Source: Pseudoalteromonas shioyasakiensis
Lineage (GTDB): Bacteria > Pseudomonadota > Gammaproteobacteria > Enterobacterales > Alteromonadaceae
Assembly (NCBI RefSeq): GCF_019134595.1
Contig: NZ_CP077770.1
Coordinates: forward strand, 1,322,001-1,386,000
Direction of reading: 5' to 3'
DNA length: 64,000 bases
In this document: piece after piece, positions 19,113 through 29,551 of the stretch
Layout of the letters: each line of letters begins with the position of its first letter
Position numbering within the stretch: position 1 is the stretch's first letter
Made by a program: the position numbers and the translations under genes
Notes under the pieces: model-generated
Told to the model about the DNA's origin: nothing
Database searches by the model: none
The model's input: only the letters and a program-made list of their open reading frames with translations

Positions 19113-19820
19113 TTATTGCCAAGCAGTGGCTACAAGTAAATAGCCTTTGCCCCATATGGTCTTAATTTTTTCAGGGTGCTGTGGGTCATCATTAAATTTT
19201 TTACGTAATGATGAAATCAGCACATCCACGCTCCTGTCCAAGCCGTCATACTCGCGGCCCTTAGTCGCCTTAAATACTGCGTCACGGGATACTACTTGGC
19301 CTGCATTACTGGCTAGATAGTTTAGTAAAAGGTACTCAGCGCTTGAAATATGTACTTCTTCGTTTGCTAAATATACAGTACGTGACTCAGTATTGATTGA
19401 TAATTTACCCACATTGATAAGTTCTGAGTTTGCTGTAGATTCTTGTGTATCTGATTTAGAGCGAAGTGCCGCTTTAATTCGAGCTAATAAAGCGCGAGGG
19501 CGAACGGGTTTCATCATGTAATCACTGGCACCTACTTCAAGGCCAATCACTTCATCCATTTCATCATCACGCGCTGTTAGCATAATAATCGGGGCCTGAT
19601 AAAACTGTCTTAAATCACGGCATACACTTATACCGTCTTGACCAGGCAGCATAATATCTAACAAAACTAAGTCTGGGTTTGTTTTACGCACCTGTTCAAC
19701 CACTTGGTCGCCACGTTGGCATATGGTTGTTTGGTAGCCTTGTTCAATTAAATACTCCGCAACCCAATTGGCGAGAGAAATATCATCTTCTACTAATAAG
19801 ATAGTTCCGTAATGTTCCAT
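19113..19820 (-). CDS. OmpR-family response regulator, RstA-like, module copy B
   Basis: A 235-aa receiver plus winged-helix regulator. The acidic pair EDD is at 11-13, the phospho-acceptor is Asp55 in LVLLDIMLPGQDG, and the DNA-binding domain ends with YDGLDRSVDVLISSLRKKF and IKTIWGKGYLL. It is a paralogue of the copy A regulator (same RstA-type signature), downstream of DUF3019 and upstream of its kinase. Receiver interfaces differ at several positions, consistent with insulation between the two pairs. Confidence 0.94.
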   Translation of the reverse strand: MEHYGTILLVEDDISLANWVAEYLIEQGYQTTICQRGDQVVEQVRKTNPDLVLLDIMLPGQDGISVCRDLRQFYQAPIIMLTARDDEMDEVIGLEVGASDYMMKPVRPRALLARIKAALRSKSDTQESTANSELINVGKLSINTESRTVYLANEEVHISSAEYLLLNYLASNAGQVVSRDAVFKATKGREYDGLDRSVDVLISSLRKKFNDDPQHPEKIKTIWGKGYLLVATAWQ

Positions 19821-19833
19821 TATTTACTCCTGC

Positions 19834-20235
19834 TTAGAACAGTCGCCAACGACGTTTCTTCTGACGATTTTGATAGACCCACTGTAATTGTATTTCAGTG
19901 CTTGCGACAACCTTACCGTTATCACTGCTTATAAGTTCAAAACCTATGGTTTGCGCTGAATCAAATTGGTATCTAAATAAGCCTTTTTGTTGCATCAACC
20001 AGCACTGAATAATGTGCTTGCTTTGCGTATTACGTAAGCAGTAGTTACCAACTTGCTGCTGATGCCATGTTATATCAACTTCTGTATAGCAATTTCTGCC
20101 TTCACGTAGCGCTACGCAAGTGTCGGGCAGTGCAACTAATTCATTTTTTAAATTTTTCTCATTTGCAGGCTGCTGTTCAGCGAGTAATGGCCCTGACAGT
20201 AATAAGGTAAAGCACAAATAATACTTAGAAAACAT
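19834..20235 (-). CDS. DUF3019 periplasmic protein, module copy B
   Basis: A 133-aa exported DUF3019 protein; signal peptide MFSKYYLCFTLLLSGPLLA. It shares with copy A the pattern CVALREGRNCYTEVDITW, then NYCLRNTQSKHIIQCW and KGLFRYQF, including four Cys. It ends in QKKRRWRLF, a basic-aromatic tail like that of copy A. Its start overlaps the end of the MipA-like gene by 11 bp, and the regulator gene begins 13 bp after its stop, so all four genes are likely one operon. Function is unknown. Confidence 0.82.
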   Translation of the reverse strand: MFSKYYLCFTLLLSGPLLAEQQPANEKNLKNELVALPDTCVALREGRNCYTEVDITWHQQQVGNYCLRNTQSKHIIQCWLMQQKGLFRYQFDSAQTIGFELISSDNGKVVASTEIQLQWVYQNRQKKRRWRLF

Positions 20236-21064
20236 AACGCACGCCTACCTTGGCTTTATGCTGATACTCTTGAGAAATTATAGGGCTTTGGTGAATATCG
20301 TTTGAAAACCAAGTCGATAACCAACCAGTTAAAAACACCCAATGTCTGTTAATTGGGTATTCTGCATGAAATTCAAAAATAAGGCTGTAAGAGGTATCTG
20401 GGTTATATATAGGGCGAGTTTCTAGCGCTTCAGCTTCTGAAATGCCAAAGTAGTAATTTGTAAAGTCTTCTGAGTAGGCACTTAAGCCAACGCCAGAGCG
20501 GAACTCCCAATTTCGCCAAGGGATGATCTGGCTAAAAAACGAATTCATCACCCAGCCATTGTGTGCTCCTGAAATATCATGTAAGTACTCAAATGATATT
20601 TGCGAATTTTCAAATCGGCGCGATAGGCGAAGGCCGACATCAAAATCGTAGTCGCGTGTTCTGATCCCTTCAAGCTCTTCGATAACATCGTTACCATAAA
20701 TGTTCAGTCCTGTTTCATCAAAACCAGATTGAACGTTGGTGCCGACAATATCTAAGCCCCATTCAAACTTATCGATAACACTGTAACCTAGGGTTAAACC
20801 GCCGCTAAGTTGGCTTTGATCGTAATCGAGGTAAAAGCTGTCGTATGAAACAGCGAGGTGTACATCTGGCTCTATGCCATCATTGTATGAATCCATGCCT
20901 ACAAGGTAAGAATCTTCAATGTAGTAACCTAACCCGATGCCCCAGTCCCATGCAAAGCCTTGGCTTGGTTCTAGAGTATTGTCTGCATAATAGCGGTTAC
21001 TTGCTTGGCTTGTGTTACTAAGCAAGATTAAACATATCAATAATAGGGCACTGTAAGCTCGCAA
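20225..21064 (-). CDS. MipA/OmpV-like outer-membrane protein, module copy B
   Basis: First gene of module B. A signal peptide (LLLICLILLSNTSQA) is followed by a 279-aa beta-barrel-like sequence with many Tyr/Trp strands and a C-terminal Phe (KVGVRYVF). It is acidic in the loops (EDSYLVGMDSYNDGIEPD, GNDVIEELEG), unlike copy A, and is much diverged from it. Placement and order nevertheless match copy A exactly. An outer-membrane barrel paired with DUF3019 and a two-component system suggests envelope sensing or permeability control. Confidence 0.78.
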   Translation of the reverse strand: MRAYSALLLICLILLSNTSQASNRYYADNTLEPSQGFAWDWGIGLGYYIEDSYLVGMDSYNDGIEPDVHLAVSYDSFYLDYDQSQLSGGLTLGYSVIDKFEWGLDIVGTNVQSGFDETGLNIYGNDVIEELEGIRTRDYDFDVGLRLSRRFENSQISFEYLHDISGAHNGWVMNSFFSQIIPWRNWEFRSGVGLSAYSEDFTNYYFGISEAEALETRPIYNPDTSYSLIFEFHAEYPINRHWVFLTGWLSTWFSNDIHQSPIISQEYQHKAKVGVRYVF

Positions 21065-21230
21065 CGTTGCTTCCTTGTCTGTGAGAAAGGGTAATAGCTT
21101 ATAGTATATTGTTAAGGAGTTCCTGTAATCTGTAAAAAAATGTACTAGTAGGAATTAGATGTGTAAGAAAGTGTTGCAAATTCAAGAAGGGAAGCTGTTT
21201 GCCTATGGGCAGACAAACAGCAAAAGTCTG

Positions 21231-22055
21231 TTACTGAACCTTAATTTTATCAATTAAAATACTGCTCAGGTAGTACTGCATCATAGGCGTAAGCGCACTA
21301 ATTTCTGTACGGTTACACGGGCCTTGCTCTTTTTTAAACGCGGTCATTTGCGTGATAGTTTGATAAGCAGGAATCGTCACTTCTTGATTAATGCGCGCCA
21401 TACGCGCTTGTTCTGAGTTTTGTTCATGTACAAAACTCGCTACTTCAAGTTCATTATTTATTAGCTGCTGTTGTTCAAAACTATAAATCAGTGGCTCACG
21501 GTGAAAGCTTGCGCTGTCAATTGATGACTTTGCAAACCACACAACATCACCTGTTTTCTTGTGAGTTAAGCGCATGCTTACTTGACCTAAAATAGTTGCA
21601 CATTGCTGAACTGGAAACTGTTTTGCAACTTCATCGAATAAAGGCAGAGGCTTTTGTGGTGTTACCAATTGATATTCTGTGTCTTCTATAAGCTCAAGGT
21701 CAAGTTGGTGAATAGATAGGGTATAGTCTGCTTGAGCACCTTCTTTAACTACTTTTAACTGCTTAGCTGTGAGCGCTTCTGTAAGCTGACCATATAGGGT
21801 ATCTGTCACGCTAGTTTTGTCGGCAATTATCACCACAGTTTGGTTTTTACTCACTGTATGTGCAGGCAACTGTACTGACTTCACTTTAGGAGCTGCATGC
21901 TCTGTTTGATATTCAAGTTGAAAACGTTGGCTTTGTAAGCTTGGTTTCTTTGGCATCGAAAGTAATGGAGCTGGTTCTGGTTTAAGGGCGCAACCAGCTG
22001 AAATTAAAGTAAAAAACAAAACTACAAGTAAGCGCATGAAAAATAGTCTACCCAT
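21231..22055 (-). CDS. Hypothetical lipoprotein
   Basis: A 274-aa predicted lipoprotein: hydrophobic signal then lipobox SAGC. The ATG at 22037 (MRLLVVLFF) is an equally good start as the one at 22055. The mature part has VSKNQTVVIIADKTSVTDTLYGQLTEAL and later ADYTLSIHQLDLELIE, giving a mixed alpha/beta appearance; I do not recognise the family. The weak resemblance is to envelope proteins with a CsgG/LpoB-type nucleotide-free fold, which I cannot confirm. It stands alone upstream of module B, on the same strand, separated by about 166 bp. Confidence 0.7.
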   Translation of the reverse strand: MGRLFFMRLLVVLFFTLISAGCALKPEPAPLLSMPKKPSLQSQRFQLEYQTEHAAPKVKSVQLPAHTVSKNQTVVIIADKTSVTDTLYGQLTEALTAKQLKVVKEGAQADYTLSIHQLDLELIEDTEYQLVTPQKPLPLFDEVAKQFPVQQCATILGQVSMRLTHKKTGDVVWFAKSSIDSASFHREPLIYSFEQQQLINNELEVASFVHEQNSEQARMARINQEVTIPAYQTITQMTAFKKEQGPCNRTEISALTPMMQYYLSSILIDKIKVQ

Positions 22056-22152
22056 AAAAAATTAAGATTAAGCGTATTGTACGTTAGTCGAGGCAAAAGT
22101 TCATGATATTATGTTATAAGAAACTTCCTAAACAGACTTAAAAAAATAAATA

Positions 22153-23301
22153 ATGAAGTACAGCTTATCTTTAATTCTTTTTCTTTTTTCTTTGTTACTG
22201 CTTTTAGTAAGTGGTGAAGCTGCTTCGAGTGATAAGCAATGGCAAACTTTCGTTGCTGATTATAATAAACACCTTACTCGTAAGTTAAGAAGCAAAGGGA
22301 TCCCAGGTGGCTCACTGGCGATTGTAAATATTGGTCATGAAGATTTTATTAACGGTATTGGCCGAACAAAAATAGAAAAAGGTCGCAGAGTCGATAAACA
22401 TACCCGCTTTCGATTGGCGTCAGTCTCTAAAACCTTTGCGGGCTCATTAACCGCAAAGCTTGCAGCGCAAGGAGAGTTTAATATTGACGACCCTATAAGT
22501 AAGTTTATTCCTGCTTTTTCTAATACAGCTTACAAAGATGACTTAAAAATTTATCATATTCTTAGTCATTCTAGTGGTTTGGTACCTAATGCATACGATA
22601 ACTTGATTGAGTCGCGTATGAGTTACCCAGACATTGTCGAGCGACTATTGACTGTTGAGCCTATTTGTAAACCAAGTGAGTGCTACGGTTATCAAAATGT
22701 GATGTTTAGTTTGATTGACTCTGTGATTTATCAATCGACACAGATGGATTACTCTCATTGGATTTCTGAATATATCTTTGCGCCATTAAAAATGGTGGAT
22801 GCCAGTGTTGGTTTTGAGGGAATGGTTAAAGATAATAATTATGCTCACCCTCATGTACGCGGCAGAAAGCGATGGTATACATCACGATTAAAGAAGAACT
22901 ACTATAAAGTCCCCGCCGCTGCAGGTGTGAATGCCAGCGCAAATGATATGGCTATTTGGTTAAATGCCCAATTAGGACAATACCCTGACGTACTTCCACT
23001 AGACGCACTGATTAAGCAAACCCGTCCTTATACACATACAAAAAAAGAAACTCGTCGCCGAGTTTGGCGAAGTCATGTTAAAGACGCATACTATGGATTG
23101 GGCTGGCGTGTTTATAACTATGATGATGAAGTACTTTATTACCACAGTGGTTGGGTACAAGGTTATCGCAGCGATATTGTAGTATTCCCGCATCTAAATA
23201 TAGGGTTTAGCTTAGTTCTAAATGCTGAAACAGGGTTAATTAATGAGCTAACCACTGAATTTATTAATCGGGTTCTTAAGTACACACGAGAGCAAAAATA
23301 G
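22153..23301 (+). CDS. Serine hydrolase, beta-lactamase/AmpC-like family
   Basis: A 382-aa exported serine hydrolase of the beta-lactamase/D-Ala-D-Ala peptidase superfamily. A signal peptide ends near GEA/ASS. The active-site motifs are complete: SxxK as Ser90-V-S-Lys93 (RLASVSKTF), YxN in CYGYQNVMF, and HSGW in place of KTG. FRLASVSK and ILSHSSGLVPN are typical of the esterase/PBP-like subgroup. Whether it hydrolyses peptidoglycan, esters or beta-lactams cannot be decided. It is divergent from the lipoprotein gene and ends at a terminator shared with yhbY. Confidence 0.88.
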   Translation: MKYSLSLILFLFSLLLLLVSGEAASSDKQWQTFVADYNKHLTRKLRSKGIPGGSLAIVNIGHEDFINGIGRTKIEKGRRVDKHTRFRLASVSKTFAGSLTAKLAAQGEFNIDDPISKFIPAFSNTAYKDDLKIYHILSHSSGLVPNAYDNLIESRMSYPDIVERLLTVEPICKPSECYGYQNVMFSLIDSVIYQSTQMDYSHWISEYIFAPLKMVDASVGFEGMVKDNNYAHPHVRGRKRWYTSRLKKNYYKVPAAAGVNASANDMAIWLNAQLGQYPDVLPLDALIKQTRPYTHTKKETRRRVWRSHVKDAYYGLGWRVYNYDDEVLYYHSGWVQGYRSDIVVFPHLNIGFSLVLNAETGLINELTTEFINRVLKYTREQK

Positions 23302-23354
23302 TCTAGCAAATAAAGTTTAGTTACAAATTAATGCAAAATTATTTTTGCCTACAA

Positions 23355-23380
23355 AAAAGCCAGCAAATATGCTGGCTTTT
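23355..23380. terminator. Bidirectional terminator
   Basis: 10-bp stem AAAAGCCAGC/GCTGGCTTTT (23355-23364 with 23371-23380), between the convergent serine hydrolase and yhbY genes. Confidence 0.88.
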
Positions 23381-23407
23381 TCTGATTCGAAATTTCACAA
23401 GGCAGTA

Positions 23408-23707
23408 TTAACCGCGTGGTAATTGAATCTTTTTCTCTTCGCTTTGGCGATACAATACAATTGTATGGCCAATTGTTTGTAGTTTTGTTGCGCCTGTCTC
23501 GCGAACAATTGCATCAAAAATCAATGCTTTAGTTTCACGTTCATCTGTAGGAACTTTAACTTTGATTAGCTCATGAATTTCTAGAGCGCTTTGGATTTCA
23601 ACTAAAACGCCTTCGGTTAATCCGTTTGCACCAAGTAATACAACAGGTTTTAAACTGTGCGCTTGGCCTTTTAAAAACTGCTTTTGTTTGTTCGATAATT
23701 TCATCAT
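23408..23707 (-). CDS. yhbY: Ribosome assembly RNA-binding protein YhbY
   Basis: A 99-aa CRM-domain (CRS1_YhbY) RNA-binding protein associated with 50S assembly. Signature: LSNKQKQFLKGQAHSLKPVVLLGANGLTEGVLVEI, the KH-like fold with its GxxG-type loop, and a basic surface. It is divergent from rlmE, the same arrangement as in E. coli, which supports a joint role in 50S maturation. Confidence 0.94.
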   Translation of the reverse strand: MMKLSNKQKQFLKGQAHSLKPVVLLGANGLTEGVLVEIQSALEIHELIKVKVPTDERETKALIFDAIVRETGATKLQTIGHTIVLYRQSEEKKIQLPRG

Positions 23708-23793
23708 GTTACAAATTTTGCTGAATATGGCTTGAATTAAGGGTATTCTAACGCCATCTAGAGAATATTACTAATTAGTTACGTATTAATTTT

Positions 23794-24423
23794 ATGGCAA
23801 ATAAAAAACATTCAGCCAGTTCTAAGCGTTGGCTGAAAGAACATTTCGACGATCCTTATGTTCACGAAGCGCAAAAGAAAGGTTGGCGCTCTCGTGCGGT
23901 ATTCAAATTAGACGAAATTCAAAACAAAGATAAATTAATCAAACCATCGATGACGGTGGTTGATTTAGGTGCTGCGCCAGGTAGTTGGTCGCAATATTTA
24001 GCAGAAAAAGTAGGTGATAAAGGTCAAGTAATTGCGTGTGATATCTTACCTATGGATTCCTTAGCAGGTGTTGACTTCTTACAAGGCGATTTTCGTGAAG
24101 AAGCGGTGCTTGATGCGCTTTTAACGCGTATTGATGGAAAAAATGTTGATGTAGTTTTTTCTGATATGGCGCCAAATATGAGTGGCAATACATCTGTTGA
24201 CCAAGCTGGTAGTATGTACTTAGTTGAGTTGGCATTAGATATGTGCCACCAAGTTTTAAAGAAAAATGGCGCATTTTGTGTCAAAGTCTTCCAAGGCGAA
24301 GGATTTGATCAATACTTGCAGGAAGTACGTAATAGCTTTAAAGCGGTTAAAATTAGAAAGCCCGATGCATCACGCGCCCGTTCTCGGGAAGTTTATATAG
24401 TGGCGACAGGCTACAAACTGTAG
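23794..24423 (+). CDS. rlmE: 23S rRNA 2'-O-methyltransferase RlmE (FtsJ/RrmJ)
   Basis: Methylates the 2'-OH of U2552 in 23S rRNA (E. coli numbering), late in 50S assembly. The 209-aa length is standard. The SAM-binding motif is [15 protein letters not shown], and K-D-K-E catalytic residues lie in [29 protein letters not shown] and SREVYIV. It heads the rlmE-ftsH-folP-glmM block. Confidence 0.96.
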   Translation: MANKKHSASSKRWLKEHFDDPYVHEAQKKGWRSRAVFKLDEIQNKDKLIKPSMTVVDLGAAPGSWSQYLAEKVGDKGQVIACDILPMDSLAGVDFLQGDFREEAVLDALLTRIDGKNVDVVFSDMAPNMSGNTSVDQAGSMYLVELALDMCHQVLKKNGAFCVKVFQGEGFDQYLQEVRNSFKAVKIRKPDASRARSREVYIVATGYKL

Positions 24424-24480
24424 TACAGTTGTGCTGCGTTAAGTTGAATTTAAATTAATTGGATACAAGAGGTTAACTCC

Positions 24481-26427
24481 TTGAGCGATATGGCGAAAAA
24501 TCTAATACTCTGGCTGGTCATTGCAGTAGTGCTAATGTCAGTGTTTCAGAGCTTTAATGGTGGTGATCAGGCAGATCGCCAAACAAGTTACACTCAATTT
24601 GTTAGCGACGCTCGTAGTGGCGCTATCCAAGAAGTCTCAATTGAAAGCACCACAGGTACGATTACTGGTACTAAATCAAATGGTGAGCGCTTTCAAACAA
24701 TCATGCCAATGTATGATAAAGACATCTTGAATGATCTTTTAAAAAGCAACGTTAATGTAAAAGGCGTTAAGCCAGAAGAGCAGTCATTCCTCGCTAGCAT
24801 TTTAATCTCTTGGTTCCCGATGTTACTGCTTATTGGTGTGTGGATTTTCTTCATGCGTCAAATGCAAGGTGGAGGCGGTAAAGGCGCAATGTCTTTCGGT
24901 AAGAGTAAAGCGCGCCTGATGAGTGAAGACCAAGTTAAAACTACTTTTGCTGATGTTGCTGGTTGTGACGAAGCGAAAGAAGATGTAACTGAGCTGGTTG
25001 ATTTCTTACGTGACCCATCAAAATTCCAAAAGCTAGGTGGTAGCATCCCGAAAGGCGTGTTGATGGTTGGTCCTCCTGGTACGGGTAAAACGTTACTTGC
25101 TAAAGCAGTAGCTGGTGAAGCTAAAGTGCCGTTTTTCACAATTTCAGGTTCTGATTTCGTAGAAATGTTTGTAGGTGTTGGTGCATCACGTGTACGTGAC
25201 ATGTTCGAGCAAGCTAAAAAAGCAGCACCTTGTATCATCTTTATTGATGAAATCGATGCAGTAGGCCGTAAACGTGGCGCTGGCATGGGTGGTGGTCACG
25301 ATGAACGTGAGCAAACACTTAACCAAATGCTTGTTGAAATGGACGGCTTCGAAGGTAACGAAGGTATTATCGTTATCGCTGCAACGAACCGCCCAGATGT
25401 ATTAGACCCTGCGTTATTACGTCCTGGTCGTTTTGACCGCCAAGTTGTTGTTGGTCTTCCTGATATTCGTGGTCGTGAACAAATTCTTAAAGTTCACATG
25501 CGTAAAGTACCACTAGGCGACAACGTAGAAGCCGCAGTTATTGCGCGTGGTACGCCAGGTTTCTCTGGTGCTGACCTTGCAAACTTAGTTAACGAAGCCG
25601 CGTTATATGCAGCTCGTGGTAACAAACGCGTTGTAAGCATGGCAGAGTTTGACGCTGCAAAAGATAAAATCATGATGGGTGCAGAGCGCAAGACCATGGT
25701 GATGAGTGAGCAGGAAAAAGAAATGACTGCTTACCATGAAGCGGGTCACGCGATTGTTGGTCGTATGGTACCTGAACATGATCCAGTTTATAAAGTGTCT
25801 ATCATTCCTCGTGGACGAGCACTTGGTGTTACTATGTACTTGCCTGAGCAAGACCGTGTGAGCCACTCAAAAGAGCTTTTAGAGTCAATGATCTCTAGTC
25901 TTTACGGTGGTCGTATTGCTGAAGCGCTGATCTACGGTGAAGATAAAGTGACAACCGGTGCAAGTAACGATATTGAGCGTGCAACAGATATTGCTCGTAA
26001 AATGGTTACCCAATGGGGTCTAAGTGAAAAACTAGGTCCATTACTTTACGCTGAAGATCAAAACGAAATGTACATGGGTGGCGGCGGTAGCCGTTCTATG
26101 AGCATGTCTGATGAAACAGCAAAAGTGATCGACACAGAAGTTCGTTTATTCTCAGATCGTAACTATCAACGTGCAGAGCAAATCCTTAAAGATAATATTG
26201 ATATATTACATGCGATGAAAGATGCACTAATGAAATACGAAACGATTGATGCGGGTCAAATTGATGACTTAATGGCACGTCAGCCTGTTCGTGAGCCACG
26301 TGATGTTCATGACCGTCGCTCAGATGATAAAAAGCCTAGTGCGAAAGCTGAGCCTATTGTTAATGAGACAAAAGCGGATGATTCAGTAAAAAAGGATGAA
26401 ACAAGCCTTGATGACAAACCTGAATAG
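24481..26427 (+). CDS. ftsH: ATP-dependent zinc metalloprotease FtsH
   Basis: Essential inner-membrane AAA+ protease that degrades LpxC, SecY and sigma32 in relatives. Two TM segments (about 7-24 and 104-125) flank a periplasmic domain. The AAA domain has Walker A GPPGTGKT at 197-204, Walker B IIFIDE at 252-257 and [11 protein letters not shown]. The zinc site is HEAGH at 419-423. The listed frame begins at TTG 24481; ATG 24490 ([10 protein letters not shown]) matches the E. coli N-terminus and is an equally likely start. Cotranscription with rlmE is likely; a strong terminator follows. Confidence 0.97.
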   Translation: MSDMAKNLILWLVIAVVLMSVFQSFNGGDQADRQTSYTQFVSDARSGAIQEVSIESTTGTITGTKSNGERFQTIMPMYDKDILNDLLKSNVNVKGVKPEEQSFLASILISWFPMLLLIGVWIFFMRQMQGGGGKGAMSFGKSKARLMSEDQVKTTFADVAGCDEAKEDVTELVDFLRDPSKFQKLGGSIPKGVLMVGPPGTGKTLLAKAVAGEAKVPFFTISGSDFVEMFVGVGASRVRDMFEQAKKAAPCIIFIDEIDAVGRKRGAGMGGGHDEREQTLNQMLVEMDGFEGNEGIIVIAATNRPDVLDPALLRPGRFDRQVVVGLPDIRGREQILKVHMRKVPLGDNVEAAVIARGTPGFSGADLANLVNEAALYAARGNKRVVSMAEFDAAKDKIMMGAERKTMVMSEQEKEMTAYHEAGHAIVGRMVPEHDPVYKVSIIPRGRALGVTMYLPEQDRVSHSKELLESMISSLYGGRIAEALIYGEDKVTTGASNDIERATDIARKMVTQWGLSEKLGPLLYAEDQNEMYMGGGGSRSMSMSDETAKVIDTEVRLFSDRNYQRAEQILKDNIDILHAMKDALMKYETIDAGQIDDLMARQPVREPRDVHDRRSDDKKPSAKAEPIVNETKADDSVKKDETSLDDKPE

Positions 26428-26446
26428 TCGTTAAAATATAAAAAGC

Positions 26447-26475
26447 AAAAGCCCCGGATGCCGGGGCTTTTTTTT
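26447..26475 (+). terminator. Intrinsic terminator after ftsH
   Basis: 11-bp GC-rich stem (AAAAGCCCCGG-ATG-CCGGGGCTTTT) followed by eight T residues. Confidence 0.93.
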
Positions 26476-26534
26476 AAGCATAAAATAGGCTCACTAACGT
26501 TGTTGAGCAAATGCATGGAAGTTTGAAGGTAAAA

Positions 26535-27383
26535 ATGACCGCTCTTAAGTTACCCCGAGGTCGTATTTTACACCTCGATTCCCCAGTGGTGATGGGGATT
26601 CTAAATGTCACTCCTGATTCATTTTCTGATGGTGGAAGTTACTGCCAACTAGACAGCGCTGTCAAACAAGCTCAAACATTATTAAATCAAGGTGCAAAAA
26701 TAATTGATATAGGTGGCGAGTCAACTCGTCCAGGGGCACCTGATGTTTCTCTTGAAGATGAGCTTGAACGCGTTATTCCTTTAGTTAAAGCGCTCAGAGC
26801 AAGCAGTGATTGTATTATTTCGATTGATACCAGCAAAAGTGAAGTAATGCGCCAAGCAATAATTGCAGGGGCTGACATAATCAATGATGTCAGAGCATTA
26901 CAGGAGTTTGGGGCGGTAGAGGTATTGGCACAATACCCAGAGGTGGCAATTTGCTTAATGCATATGCAAGGTCAGCCTCGCACTATGCAAAGTAACCCAC
27001 ATTATAATGACTTGTTTAATGATATTAATGAATTCTTTGCAGAGCGTTTAGCAACGTGTGAGCAAGCGGGCATTCAGCCTGAGCGTATTATTTTAGACCC
27101 AGGTTTTGGCTTTGGTAAAACACTGGCTCATAATTACGAAATCTTAAATAAGTTTGATGTATTTAACCAATTCAAATTACCGGTTCTTGCGGGGTTATCT
27201 CGTAAATCAATGATCGGTAATTTATTAAATAGAGACACACATGAACGCTTAGCGGGAAGCCTTGCCGGCGCGCTGATTGCAGCACAAAATGGTGCTAAAA
27301 TCATTCGCGTTCATGACGTACAAGAAACAGTTGATGTGCTTAACGTTTGGCAAGCATGTACTAAAGGAATTACAAATGAGTAA
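26535..27383 (+). CDS. folP: Dihydropteroate synthase
   Basis: Condenses pABA with hydroxymethyl-dihydropterin diphosphate in folate synthesis; target of sulfonamides. Motifs: [37 protein letters not shown] stretch ([15 protein letters not shown]) and [12 protein letters not shown]. The ATG at 26535 has GAAGG a few bases upstream and is preferred over ATG 26511. The 3' end overlaps glmM by 8 bp, so the two are translationally linked. Confidence 0.95.
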   Translation: MTALKLPRGRILHLDSPVVMGILNVTPDSFSDGGSYCQLDSAVKQAQTLLNQGAKIIDIGGESTRPGAPDVSLEDELERVIPLVKALRASSDCIISIDTSKSEVMRQAIIAGADIINDVRALQEFGAVEVLAQYPEVAICLMHMQGQPRTMQSNPHYNDLFNDINEFFAERLATCEQAGIQPERIILDPGFGFGKTLAHNYEILNKFDVFNQFKLPVLAGLSRKSMIGNLLNRDTHERLAGSLAGALIAAQNGAKIIRVHDVQETVDVLNVWQACTKGITNE

Positions 27384-28731
27384 AACAAGAAAATATTTTG
27401 GCACGGACGGTGTAAGAGGCATGGTTGGTGAGTACCCAATCACTCCAGAATTTGCGCTAAAGCTAGGTTGGGCTGCAGGCCGTGTATTATCGAAAATAGG
27501 CACTAAAAAGGTCATTATTGGTAAAGACACCCGTATTTCTGGCTATATGCTCGAAACATCACTTGAGGCAGGTTTGATTGCTGCTGGTATTGATGTTGTT
27601 TTGTTAGGGCCAATGCCAACGCCAGCGGTTGCTTATTTAACGCAAACGTTCCGTGCTGAAGCGGGTATTGTGATTAGTGCATCTCATAACCCTTACCATG
27701 ATAACGGTATTAAATTCTTTTCAAGCAGAGGCTTAAAACTACCTGATGAAGTAGAGCTTGAAATAGAAGCTATGATGGATGAGCCAATGACCTGCGTTGC
27801 CTCTGACAAGCTTGGTAAAGCGCGTCGTTTAGAAACAGCTGATGGTCGCTACATTGAGTTTTGTAAAAGCCAATTCCCACAAGGATTATCGCTAGAAGGT
27901 TTAAAAATAGTACTCGATTGCGCAAATGGTGCTACATACCACATTGCACCATCAGTAATGCGTGAGTTAGGCGCTGAAGTAATCTGTCACGCCTGCGAGC
28001 CAAACGGGGTAAATATCAACCTTGAGTGTGGTGCTACTCATGTTGAAACGCTTAAACGTAAGGTTTTAGAGCATAATGCTGATGTTGGTATTGCTTACGA
28101 TGGTGATGGTGACCGAGTAATGATGGTAGACCACAATGGGCGTGTATTTGATGGTGATGACATTGTTTATATCATTGCTTGCCAAGCTGCAAATGACGAT
28201 ATTTTAGGTGGTGGTGTCGTTGGCACTGTGATGTCAAACATGGGCCTTGAAAATGCCTTAAAAGCGCGCGGTATTGGTTTCGCTCGCAGTAAAGTAGGCG
28301 ACCGTTACGTAATGGAACTACTGCAAGAAAATGGCTGGAAAATCGGCGGTGAAAGCTCAGGTCACGTGTTAAACCTTGATTTAATCAGCACGGGTGATGG
28401 CATTATCTCAAGCTTGCAAGTGTTAGCAGCAATGGTTGCGCAGAATAAAACATTGCAAGACTTAGGGGCTGGTTTTACAAAATACCCAATGAAAATGATC
28501 AATGTTCGTTATCCACAAGGTACCGATCCAACACAAGATCAAGCTGTAGTTGATATGGTAGCGCACGTTGAAGAACAGTTAGGTGATACAGGCCGAGTAT
28601 TACTTCGAAAATCAGGTACAGAGCCTGTTGTTCGAGTAATGGTTGAAGCTGAGCAGGAAAAAGTTGTCCTTGATAGCGCACGTAAAATAGCCGAGGTTGT
28701 CGAAACTGTGAGCAAACAAACCCAGGCATAA
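27376..28731 (+). CDS. glmM: Phosphoglucosamine mutase
   Basis: Converts GlcN-6-P to GlcN-1-P for UDP-GlcNAc, hence peptidoglycan and [13 protein letters not shown] is the N-terminal signature; the phospho-Ser is Ser103 in [12 protein letters not shown]; the Mg2+ loop is DGDGDR (about 240); sugar-binding GGESSGH and phosphate-binding [12 protein letters not shown] follow. The start at 27376 (MSKTRKYFG) overlaps folP; the longer frame upstream is a shadow. Length is 451 aa. Confidence 0.97.
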   Translation: MSKTRKYFGTDGVRGMVGEYPITPEFALKLGWAAGRVLSKIGTKKVIIGKDTRISGYMLETSLEAGLIAAGIDVVLLGPMPTPAVAYLTQTFRAEAGIVISASHNPYHDNGIKFFSSRGLKLPDEVELEIEAMMDEPMTCVASDKLGKARRLETADGRYIEFCKSQFPQGLSLEGLKIVLDCANGATYHIAPSVMRELGAEVICHACEPNGVNINLECGATHVETLKRKVLEHNADVGIAYDGDGDRVMMVDHNGRVFDGDDIVYIIACQAANDDILGGGVVGTVMSNMGLENALKARGIGFARSKVGDRYVMELLQENGWKIGGESSGHVLNLDLISTGDGIISSLQVLAAMVAQNKTLQDLGAGFTKYPMKMINVRYPQGTDPTQDQAVVDMVAHVEEQLGDTGRVLLRKSGTEPVVRVMVEAEQEKVVLDSARKIAEVVETVSKQTQA

Positions 28732-28800
28732 CAATAACCTCTTGTAACTTTGGGCAAGTCGAGTTAGTATCTTGCCCGCTTTCTAATGTGGAGTGGAATA

Positions 28801-29550
28801 ATGGCAACACGTAAGCCGATGGTCGCAGGTAATTGGAAAATGAACGGCTCTCTAGAGCTTGTTGAACAGTTATCAACTGCTATCAAAAATGTTCAATCGG
28901 ATGAACTGGATATAGTGGTGTTTCCACCATTCCCATTGTTGAGTTCTTTGCAGCAACAAAACGTAACGTTTGGTTCGCAAACAGTCTCTGAAAACCAACC
29001 TGGCGCATTTACGGGTGAAGTAGATGCTCAGTTAGTAAAAGACTTAGGCGCAACTTACACGCTAGTTGGCCATTCTGAACGTCGTAGCATTTACGGTGAA
29101 TCAGATGATGTTGTTGCAGATAAGTTTGCGCGAGCGCAGCAAGTTGGCTTAACTCCTATCCTATGTGTGGGTGAAAGTGAGCAGCAACGTGAAGCAAACG
29201 AAACTGAATTAGTGGTTGCAGCTCAAATTGATGCTGTAATTAGCAAATTAGGTGTAGCAGCACTGAAGAATTCTGTGGTAGCATACGAGCCCGTTTGGGC
29301 CATTGGCACAGGTAAGACTGCCTCTCCTGAGCAAGCGCAAGCCGTGCACAAGTTTATCCGTGAGAAGGTTGCTTCTTCGGATAGCGACGTAGCACAGCAG
29401 TTAACCATCTTATATGGTGGTAGCGTGAATGAAAAAAATAGCGAATTATTATTTGCACAACCAGATATAGACGGCGGCCTTATTGGTGGCGCCAGTCTTA
29501 AAGCAGATTCATTTACTGCTATCTGTGAAAGTGCAAAAGGGACCGTATAA
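28801..29550 (+). CDS. tpiA: Triosephosphate isomerase
   Basis: Interconverts DHAP and GAP. The 249-aa TIM barrel has Lys13 in NWKMNG, catalytic His91 in VGHSERR, Glu163 in AYEPVWAIGTGKT, and the phosphate-binding YGGSVNEKN and DGGLIGGASL loops. It begins at ATG 28801 (MATRKPMVAG), preceded by GGAGTGGAATA. It lies between glmM and secG. Confidence 0.97.
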   Translation: MATRKPMVAGNWKMNGSLELVEQLSTAIKNVQSDELDIVVFPPFPLLSSLQQQNVTFGSQTVSENQPGAFTGEVDAQLVKDLGATYTLVGHSERRSIYGESDDVVADKFARAQQVGLTPILCVGESEQQREANETELVVAAQIDAVISKLGVAALKNSVVAYEPVWAIGTGKTASPEQAQAVHKFIREKVASSDSDVAQQLTILYGGSVNEKNSELLFAQPDIDGGLIGGASLKADSFTAICESAKGTV

Positions 29551-29551
29551 G

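Noticed and set aside
24858..25286. 142-codon open frame on the minus strand
   Set aside because: Antisense to the conserved FtsH AAA domain; a coding shadow.
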